From contig NZ_JMPS01000009.1 in the NCBI RefSeq assembly GCF_000735455.1, positions 124,001 through 188,000 on the forward strand: a stretch of DNA of 64,000 bases, read 5' to 3'. The notes beneath the pieces were generated by a model, which was not told where the DNA came from, searched no databases, and saw only the letters and a list, made by a program, of their open reading frames with translations. Below, one piece after another: positions 58,048 through 64,000 of this stretch; position 1 is the stretch's first letter, and each line of letters begins with the position of its first letter. The stretch comes from Yokenella regensburgei ATCC 49455. GTDB lineage: Bacteria > Pseudomonadota > Gammaproteobacteria > Enterobacterales > Enterobacteriaceae. A program made the translations under genes and the position numbers.

Positions 58048-58356
58048 TCAGCGTCGAATCAGGGCCAGGGCTTTGTCGAGCACCGCCGCACCGCGCATCA
58101 TCCCGTAGTCGGTCATTTCGATAACCGCGACGGCTTTGCCCTGCGGCTCTGCGATGGCGGCCAGGCGTGGCGCTTCATATTTCACCTGTGGGCCCAGCAG
58201 AATAACGTCCGCCTGCGGCAGCTCGCGTTCAAACTCGGCAACCGGCACCGCGTAGATCTCCAGCGCTAACGCCCGCGTCTGGGCTTCCGCCTTCATTTTA
58301 TTCACCAGCATGCTGGTAGACATCCCTGCGGCACAGCACAACACGATACGATGCAT
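58048..58356 (-). CDS. PTS EIIB, lactose/cellobiose family
   Basis: The ATG at 58356 (GGGGAG upstream) gives 102 residues. The phosphocysteine motif is C8-A-A-G-M-S-T-S. It passes phosphate from an EIIA to the sugar during transport by the EIIC at 55259. No EIIA gene is in the locus. Confidence 0.94.
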   Translation of the reverse strand: MHRIVLCCAAGMSTSMLVNKMKAEAQTRALALEIYAVPVAEFERELPQADVILLGPQVKYEAPRLAAIAEPQGKAVAVIEMTDYGMMRGAAVLDKALALIRR

Positions 58357-58404
58357 AACTCCCCCTGACGACATTGTTAAGATTATGTAATCGAGAAAAC
58401 TATA

Positions 58405-58419
58405 TGAAATTTATTTTCA
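58405..58419. promoter_or_regulatory. Operator-like repeat TGAAA-N5-TTTCA, site 1
   Basis: TGAAATTTATTTTCA is a perfect 5-bp palindrome with a 5-bp centre, 49 bp before the EIIB start (minus strand). Together with site 2 it fits two binding sites of the adjacent RpiR regulator. The regulator match is inferred. Confidence 0.6.
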
Positions 58420-58530
58420 TTGATGTGATCGAGGCTTAATTTTTGCGCAATTTCAGCCCAACACCAACCGCTTAACGCGCTGAAATGTAGGCAGACCGCA
58501 TCGCCAGTGGTATAAAAAGACATCAGCTAT

Positions 58531-58545
58531 TGAAAATTAATTTCA
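58531..58545. promoter_or_regulatory. Operator-like repeat TGAAA-N5-TTTCA, site 2
   Basis: TGAAAATTAATTTCA has the same half-sites and spacing as site 1 and lies 29 bp before the RpiR-type gene. Two identical operators flanking the divergent promoter region suggest autoregulation and co-regulation of the PTS genes. Confidence 0.6.
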
Positions 58546-58573
58546 AAGCGACGGTCGTTGATAAGGAACTGAG

Positions 58574-59317
58574 ATGGATATCGTAGGCGTGTTACAGAAA
58601 GGGGCGGCGCACTTTAGTGTTCAGGAGTCACGCGTCGCGGCGTTTATTCTCGAAAATCTGAGCTTCACTGCCAGCGCCTCTATCGATGAACTGGCGGCTC
58701 GCGCAGGCGTCAGCCCGGCCACTATCACCCGCTTTGCCCGCTCCGTCGGCTGTGAAGACATCCGCGACCTGCGTAAACAGCTGGCACAGGCCAGCGAACG
58801 TCGGACTACCTGGCTCAACACCGATGCTTCTGCGCTGCCGGATCAATGGCGAGAAACGTATAACCAGGTGGGCGATGCGCTGGCGACCCAGCTGCAGCAG
58901 ATCCAGGAAAACAGCATTGAGAAGCTCAAAGCCCACCTGCTCAACGCCCGGGCGGTGCACTGTTTTGCTCTCGGTCCCCAGGACGTGGCCCTTGCCTCAC
59001 TGCTGCAACACCAGCTGCTTTCACCCGGGATCGTAATGAATTTATGCCAGGACACAACGTTAATGCGCATGACGGCCAGCACCTTCAGCGATGAGCATCT
59101 GCTGTTGGTGCTGGCAACCGGCCACGCCGATAGCGTTCTGCAAAGCGCCACGCTGCAGGCTCGTATGCAGGGAGCGACCATCTTTGCCCTGACGCCGTCA
59201 CAGCATCCGCTGAGCAATATGGCCGCCGGGGTGTTACCGCTGCCCGCTAACCCGCAGCTGGCGCGCTACGCCCTGCTCATGCTGGTCGATCTGCTCAACG
59301 ATACGCTGATAGCCTGA
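58574..59317 (+). CDS. MurR/RpiR-family transcriptional regulator
   Basis: This 247-residue protein has the N-terminal RpiR HTH (SIDELAARAGVSPATITRFARSVGCEDIRDLRKQL) and a C-terminal SIS sugar-phosphate-binding domain (LLLVLATGHADSVL in place of the usual SxSG). It is divergent from the PTS/GH4 genes and probably senses a phosphorylated sugar. Confidence 0.93.
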   Translation: MDIVGVLQKGAAHFSVQESRVAAFILENLSFTASASIDELAARAGVSPATITRFARSVGCEDIRDLRKQLAQASERRTTWLNTDASALPDQWRETYNQVGDALATQLQQIQENSIEKLKAHLLNARAVHCFALGPQDVALASLLQHQLLSPGIVMNLCQDTTLMRMTASTFSDEHLLLVLATGHADSVLQSATLQARMQGATIFALTPSQHPLSNMAAGVLPLPANPQLARYALLMLVDLLNDTLIA

Positions 59318-59318
59318 T

Positions 59319-59852
59319 TCAGACGGCCAGCAGCGCATGCAGGCGTGTCAGCCAGCCGTTAACACCGCGGTCGAGTGCCTCATCGCTAATCTCGTTCGCT
59401 CCCATGAGTAATGCAGGCTCCTGCCAGACCATCCCGGTCAGGTTAGCCATGGCATGGAACGGCAGCAGAAGATCTTCCACCGGGTAGCGGTTGTAACCTT
59501 CAGGCGAGTAGGCCTCCGGCGAACCACCGGCGGAGGCCATCAGCATAAAGGGCTTACCGTGCAGTGCGGTGCCCGTTGAGCCGTAGGCAAAGCCGTACTC
59601 CAGCACCTGATCCTGCCACTCTTTGAGGATCGATGGCGAAGAGTACCACCAGAACGGGAACAGCATCACCACCACGTCGTGTTCCACCAGCAGCCGCTGT
59701 TCACGCTGCACGTCGATAGCAAAATCAGGGTAAGCCTTCGTTAACTCATGGACAGTGACATTCGGCAGCGCGCGAAGGGCCTCAAGCCCGGCGGCGTTAA
59801 CTCGTGAGCGTTCGGGATAGCGATGACCAGACAGGATAAGCGCTTTTTTCAT
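59319..59852 (-). CDS. NAD(P)H-dependent quinone reductase/flavodoxin-fold protein
   Basis: This 177-residue protein has the flavodoxin-2 (KefF/MdaB/NQO) fold: LILSGHRYPERSRVNAAG, VVMLFPFWWYSSPSILKEWQDQV, and HGKPFMLMASAGG. It probably reduces quinones or other electrophiles with NAD(P)H and FMN. It is divergent from the LysR gene, a common pairing for inducible detoxification. Confidence 0.88.
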   Translation of the reverse strand: MKKALILSGHRYPERSRVNAAGLEALRALPNVTVHELTKAYPDFAIDVQREQRLLVEHDVVVMLFPFWWYSSPSILKEWQDQVLEYGFAYGSTGTALHGKPFMLMASAGGSPEAYSPEGYNRYPVEDLLLPFHAMANLTGMVWQEPALLMGANEISDEALDRGVNGWLTRLHALLAV

Positions 59853-59953
59853 GATGTTTTCTCCGTTCGATTCAGGCTGGCTATCTTTTCATGGCTGGAG
59901 GGCAACCTGTAGTCTATAGTCAGGCACATCTGTTTTAACCAAAGGTTAATACC

Positions 59954-60835
59954 ATGTCGCTTCCGGGGGATGTGCACCGTCTTTTACCCGCGTTTCTTGC
60001 CGCCGCCGAGCAGCAAAGCTTTACCGCTGCCGCCCGTCAACTGGGCATCACGCCTGCGGCTATAAGCAAGAGCATCCGCCTGCTGGAACAGCGCCTCGGG
60101 CGAATTCTTTTCACCCGCAATACGCACTACGTGGTGCTGACGGAAGAAGGCATGGCCCTGCGCGATCAGGTCGCTCCGCTGTGGTCAGCGCTGGGCCAGG
60201 CGCTCGCCTCACCGCACAGCGAGCCAGAGGGGCTGGTACGCGTCAGCGTCATTCCCGGCTTCGGCCGCTACCGGCTGGTGCCGGTACTGCATGAGTTTCA
60301 GCAGCAGTACCCGTTGGTGCGCTTCGATCTGGCGATGGATCCGCGTCGGGTGAATCTGATCGGTGAACGTATCGATGTCGCCATCGGACAAAACCTGGGG
60401 CACGACGACCGCATCGTCAGCCGTCCCCTGCAGGCCATGCAGCAGCAAATGGTGGCCTCACCGGCCTATCTGGCGGAGAAAGGTGTTCCACAGACGCCGG
60501 AAGATCTTCGCCATCATCGCTGCCTGGTGCATCGCAATACCGGTAACGGCAAGCTGCAGCGCTGGCTCGACGACCGCTGGCAGCCGGATGAACAGCAGGC
60601 CTGGCTTATCGCCAGCCACCCCGATGTGCTGGTCGATGCGGCGATCAACGGTATGGGTATTATCACCCTCGCCGACTGGTACCTTACCCCGCATATTGCC
60701 AACGGAACGCTGGTTCCGGTGCTGAAAAACGCCTGGCCCGCCGCGCTTCCCCTTTCCGTCCGCTATGTCGATCACCGCCTGGCACCGCGAGTCCGTGTTT
60801 TTGTTGAATTTTTACTCAGAAAATTCAGCGCATAA
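59954..60835 (+). CDS. LysR-family transcriptional regulator
   Basis: This 293-residue protein has the LysR HTH (AAAEQQSFTAAARQLGITPAAISKSIRLLEQRLG) near residues 16-50 and a substrate-binding domain (VRVSVIPGFGRY, then GERIDVAIGQ). It probably controls the divergent reductase gene at 59319, sharing a 101-bp promoter region. Confidence 0.92.
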   Translation: MSLPGDVHRLLPAFLAAAEQQSFTAAARQLGITPAAISKSIRLLEQRLGRILFTRNTHYVVLTEEGMALRDQVAPLWSALGQALASPHSEPEGLVRVSVIPGFGRYRLVPVLHEFQQQYPLVRFDLAMDPRRVNLIGERIDVAIGQNLGHDDRIVSRPLQAMQQQMVASPAYLAEKGVPQTPEDLRHHRCLVHRNTGNGKLQRWLDDRWQPDEQQAWLIASHPDVLVDAAINGMGIITLADWYLTPHIANGTLVPVLKNAWPAALPLSVRYVDHRLAPRVRVFVEFLLRKFSA

Positions 60836-60914
60836 TTTACATTTACCCTCAGCGCCCGTCCTCTGTGCAATCCGATTTTTACTTTGTTCTGAATCAAAAA
60901 AAACGCAAACATGT

Positions 60915-60928
60915 TTGATGCAAATCAC
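60915..60928 (+). promoter_or_regulatory. FNR-like site of nrdD
   Basis: TTGATGCAAATCAC matches TTGAT-N4-ATCAA with one mismatch and lies 205 bp before the nrdD start. The overlapping 60925-60940 stretch TCACTATATATAGAAC resembles an NrdR box. Anaerobic induction by FNR fits nrdDG. Confidence 0.65.
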
Positions 60929-61132
60929 TATATATAGAACTTAGAATGCACCCCGGCCCTACATATTGTATTTATCGTCTATTATGTCAACGACTCTCAT
61001 CGAACGATGGCGGTGATGGGATGTGGATAAAAAGGGCCGGGATGACAGGAAGTTGTTGGTTAGCCGAATGAATAACGCCTGTCGTCAGTACCCCCTTCTG
61101 TGGATAACCTGTTCTTATAATATGGAGTGATC

Positions 61133-63271
61133 ATGACACCGCATGTGATGAAACGAGATGGCTGTAAAGTGCCTTTCAAATCAGAACGCATTCAGGAAGC
61201 TATTCTGCGTGCGGCAAAAGCAGCGGATGTCGATGACGCAGACTATTGCGCCACCGTCGCAGGCGTCGTTAGCCAGCAAATGCAGGGCCGTGCCCAGGTT
61301 GATATCAGCGAGATCCAGACCGCGGTCGAAAACCAGCTGATGTCGGGCCCGTACAAGCAGCTGGCACGTTCTTATATCGAATACCGTCACGATCGTGACG
61401 TTCAGCGTGAAAAACGCGGTCGTCTGAATCAGGAGATCCGCGGCCTGGTCGAACAGACCAACTCGGCGTTGCTTAACGAAAACGCGAACAAAGACAGCAA
61501 GGTCATCCCGACCCAGCGCGATCTGCTGGCTGGGATCGTCGCCAAACACTATGCCCGTCAGCACCTGCTGCCGCGCGATGTAGTGCAGGCGCACGAGCGT
61601 GGCGATATCCATTACCACGATCTCGACTACTCGCCGTTCTTCCCGATGTTCAACTGTATGCTCATCGACCTGAAAGGGATGCTGACCCAGGGCTTTAAGA
61701 TGGGCAACGCAGAGATTGAGCCACCAAAATCTATCTCTACCGCCACGGCGGTCACGGCGCAGATTATCGCCCAGGTGGCGAGCCACATTTATGGCGGCAC
61801 CACCATTAACCGCATTGATGAAGTGCTGGCGCCGTTTGTCACCGCAAGCTTCAACAAGCATCGTAAAACTGCCGAAGAGTGGCAGATCCCGGATGCCGAC
61901 GGCTACGCACATTCCCGCACCGAGAAAGAGTGCTATGACGCCTTCCAGTCGCTGGAGTATGAAGTCAACACGCTGCATACCGCCAACGGCCAGACGCCGT
62001 TCGTGACCTTCGGTTTTGGTCTCGGAACCAGCTGGGAGTCACGCCTGATCCAGCAATCAATTCTGCGTAACCGTATTGCAGGTCTTGGCAAAAACCGTAA
62101 AACCGCGGTGTTTCCGAAGCTGGTCTTCGCCATTCGCGATGGCCTGAACCACCGTGCGGGCGATCCGAACTATGACATCAAGCAGCTGGCGCTGGAGTGC
62201 GCGAGCAAGCGTATGTATCCGGATATTCTCAACTACGACCAGGTAGTGAAAGTGACCGGTTCCTTCAAAACCCCGATGGGCTGCCGCAGCTTCCTCGGCG
62301 TCTATGAAGACGAGAACGGCGAGCAAATTCACGACGGTCGTAACAACCTCGGCGTTATCAGCCTCAACCTGCCGCGCATCGCGCTTGAGGCCCGGGGCGA
62401 CGAAGACACCTTCTGGAAGCTGCTCGACGACCGCTTGCTGCTGGCGCGCAAAGCGCTGATGACGCGTATCGCCCGCCTCGAAGGGGTGAAAGCCCGCGTT
62501 GCACCCATTCTCTATATGGAAGGTGCCTGCGGCGTGCGCCTGAAAGCCGACGACGACGTGTCTGAGATCTTCAAAAATGGTCGCGCGTCCATTTCGCTCG
62601 GCTACATTGGGATCCACGAAACCATCAACGCCCTGTTTACTCACCAGCACGTCTACGACAGCGCAGCGTTGCGTGAGAAAGGCGTCGCTATCGTGCAACG
62701 TCTGCGTGATGCGGTGGATCAGTGGAAAGAGGAAACCGGCTACGGCTTTAGCCTCTACAGCACCCCAAGCGAAAACCTGTGCGATCGCTTCTGCCGCCTG
62801 GATACCGCAGAGTTCGGCGTCGTCGACGGTGTAACCGATAAAGGTTACTACACCAACAGCTTCCACCTCGACGTGGAGAAAAAGGTCAACCCGTACGACA
62901 AAATCGACTTTGAGGCACCGTACCCGCCTCTCGCCAGCGGCGGTTTCATCTGCTACGGCGAGTACCCGAACATCCAGCACAACCTGAAAGCGCTGGAAGA
63001 CGTCTGGGACTACAGCTACCAGCACGTGCCGTACTACGGCACCAACACGCCTATCGACGAGTGCTATGAATGTGGCTACACCGGCGAGTTTGAGTGCACC
63101 AGCAAAGGCTTTACCTGCCCGAAATGCGGCAACCACGATGCCTCTCGCGTGTCGGTCACCCGCCGCGTGTGCGGCTACCTCGGCAGCCCGGATGCACGTC
63201 CGTTCAACGCCGGTAAACAGGAAGAAGTGAAACGTCGGGTGAAACATTTAGGGAACGGGCAGATCGGCTAA
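61133..63271 (+). CDS. nrdD: Anaerobic ribonucleoside-triphosphate reductase NrdD
   Basis: The ATG at 61133 (GGAG upstream) gives 712 residues. The N-terminal ATP-cone (HVMKRDGCKVPFKSERIQEAILRAA) and the C-terminal glycyl-radical site RRVCGYLGS are intact, with a C-terminal zinc site (CYECGYTGEFECT, CPKCG). It makes dNTPs without oxygen using a glycyl radical installed by NrdG. It closely matches E. coli NrdD. Confidence 0.98.
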   Translation: MTPHVMKRDGCKVPFKSERIQEAILRAAKAADVDDADYCATVAGVVSQQMQGRAQVDISEIQTAVENQLMSGPYKQLARSYIEYRHDRDVQREKRGRLNQEIRGLVEQTNSALLNENANKDSKVIPTQRDLLAGIVAKHYARQHLLPRDVVQAHERGDIHYHDLDYSPFFPMFNCMLIDLKGMLTQGFKMGNAEIEPPKSISTATAVTAQIIAQVASHIYGGTTINRIDEVLAPFVTASFNKHRKTAEEWQIPDADGYAHSRTEKECYDAFQSLEYEVNTLHTANGQTPFVTFGFGLGTSWESRLIQQSILRNRIAGLGKNRKTAVFPKLVFAIRDGLNHRAGDPNYDIKQLALECASKRMYPDILNYDQVVKVTGSFKTPMGCRSFLGVYEDENGEQIHDGRNNLGVISLNLPRIALEARGDEDTFWKLLDDRLLLARKALMTRIARLEGVKARVAPILYMEGACGVRLKADDDVSEIFKNGRASISLGYIGIHETINALFTHQHVYDSAALREKGVAIVQRLRDAVDQWKEETGYGFSLYSTPSENLCDRFCRLDTAEFGVVDGVTDKGYYTNSFHLDVEKKVNPYDKIDFEAPYPPLASGGFICYGEYPNIQHNLKALEDVWDYSYQHVPYYGTNTPIDECYECGYTGEFECTSKGFTCPKCGNHDASRVSVTRRVCGYLGSPDARPFNAGKQEEVKRRVKHLGNGQIG

Positions 63272-63735
63272 TGCGCTTTCACCAGTACTACCCCGTCGAC
63301 ATCGTCAACGGCCCAGGTACGCGATGCACCCTGTTTGTCTCGGGGTGCGTCCACGAGTGCCCAGGGTGCTACAACAAAAGCACCTGGCGGCTTAATTCCG
63401 GCGAGCCCTTTACGCCGGAAATGGCCGATCGCATCATTGCCGATCTTAACGATACGCGGATCCTGCGTCAGGGGATTTCGCTCTCCGGTGGCGATCCGTT
63501 ACACCCGCAGAACGTCCCGGATATTCTGGCGCTGGTGCGGCGAGTCCGCGAAGAGTGCCCGGGCAAGGATATCTGGGTATGGACCGGCTATAAGCTCGAT
63601 GAACTGAACGACGCGCAGATGGCGGTGGTGAACCTTATCAACGTGCTGGTTGACGGCAAGTTTGTGCAGGATTTGAAAGACCCGGCGCTCATCTGGCGCG
63701 GCAGCAGCAACCAGGTGGTACATCACCTGCGTTAA
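63271..63735 (+). CDS. nrdG: NrdD-activating radical SAM protein NrdG
   Basis: This 154-residue protein has the radical-SAM cluster C-x3-C-x2-C in CVHECPGCYN and the SAM-binding SGGDPLHP. Its ATG overlaps the TAA of nrdD (TAATG). It installs the glycyl radical on NrdD. Confidence 0.98.
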   Translation: MRFHQYYPVDIVNGPGTRCTLFVSGCVHECPGCYNKSTWRLNSGEPFTPEMADRIIADLNDTRILRQGISLSGGDPLHPQNVPDILALVRRVREECPGKDIWVWTGYKLDELNDAQMAVVNLINVLVDGKFVQDLKDPALIWRGSSNQVVHHLR

Positions 63736-63743
63736 CCTCCTTC

Positions 63744-63775
63744 AGTGCGGCTTTTACAGGCCGCACTCCATTTTT
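63744..63775 (+). terminator. Intrinsic terminator of nrdDG
   Basis: AGTGCGGC (63744-63751) and GCCGCACT (63760-63767) form a perfect 8-bp stem with an 8-base loop, followed by CCATTTTT. Confidence 0.88.
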
Positions 63776-64000
63776 CCCTGCAATATTTCCTGTTGCACAC
63801 ATTCTCCTGATAACGCTACGCAGCAGCGAAATTCGCCAGCAGCTCATTTTCATTCAATGGGATAGAGTCGTTGCGGGTGCTTGAGACGGACTGTCTCTTG
63901 CATGGGACGGGACGTGGATAGCCTCTTTCAGATTCTAAATCGAGAAAGGGCTGCCCCTCACGTCCTGATCCGACGTGAGGGTTAGCGCCTTAAGCAAGGA
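63776..64000. other. Intergenic tail with inverted repeat
   Basis: No gene with a start codon is visible in the last 225 bp. CCCTCACGTC (63955-63964) and GACGTGAGGG (63972-63981) form a perfect 10-bp stem, followed by TTAGCGCC, which resembles the tail seen after the palindrome at 24856. Confidence 0.5.

Noticed and set aside
63816-63984. Minus-strand open frame at the right edge ending ...NENELLANFAAA
   Set aside because: It is limited upstream by an in-frame TAA inside the window and contains no ATG or GTG start, so it cannot be a gene or a gene end running off the edge.

Overview
The window is a stretch of enterobacterial chromosome, most like Enterobacter, Citrobacter, Salmonella or a close relative. 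The core gene order is the familiar one around leuX-ahr-yjgR-lptGF-pepA-holC-valS-miaE-rraB-argI-pyrBI-ridA-mgtA-treRBC-nrdDG, and the proteins are close to E. coli and Salmonella ones wherever I can compare from memory. miaE and an arc (arginine deiminase) operon with its own ArgR paralogue recall Salmonella. I cannot assign a species. The window divides into an integrated island (about 1 to 18435) and chromosomal backbone (18436 to 64000).

Island: a P4/CP4-type tyrosine integrase (16967-18235) sits beside the 3' end of tRNA-Leu(CAA) leuX, the usual attachment site. Reading inward there is an orphan cassette (ParB/sulfiredoxin-like protein plus D12-class adenine methyltransferase), an unknown gene, an AlpA regulator and a YfjI-like ATPase. 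Next come a zinc/HNH-like protein of unknown role and a small plus-strand unit (zinc-ribbon microprotein plus GT2 glycosyltransferase). Then follows the conserved CP4 minus-strand block: secreted protein, EcsC-like, DUF905, DUF932, ArdB/KlcA antirestriction, RadC-like, DUF987, CbeA antitoxin, CbtA toxin. An XRE regulator ends the block. A partial Nlp/SfsB-like gene runs off the left edge. Matched pairs of GTATACTCA-type repeats with 12-bp spacing lie near both ends of the block (422-443 and 18292-18313) and may mark the integrase arm sites.

Backbone, left part: an HNH nuclease/methyltransferase overlapping pair, ahr, a one-piece dihydroxyacetone kinase, yjgR, the lipopolysaccharide exporter genes lptF/lptG, pepA, holC-valS (overlapping), a DUF3289-DUF943 pair that looks foreign, yjgM, miaE, rraB, biosynthetic argI with paired ARG boxes, and yjgK.

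Backbone, right part: the catabolic arcA-arcC-arcB-arcD operon (arginine to ornithine, CO2, NH3 and ATP) with a following ArgR-family gene; pyrL-pyrB-pyrI with an intact transcription attenuator; ridA; a secreted GH20 hexosaminidase; mgtA with its mgtL leader peptide; the trehalose genes treR-treB-treC; a beta-glucoside-type PTS locus (IIB, GH4 phospho-beta-glucosidase, IIC, RpiR regulator) that lacks an EIIA gene; a quinone-reductase-like gene divergent from a LysR gene; and anaerobic ribonucleotide reductase nrdD-nrdG behind an FNR-like site.

The most promising candidates for an undescribed system are the ParB-like/adenine-methylase cassette at 13952-16353, the HNH/methyltransferase pair at 18764-20355, and the zinc/HNH-like protein with a strongly folded intergenic region beside it (8706-10205).
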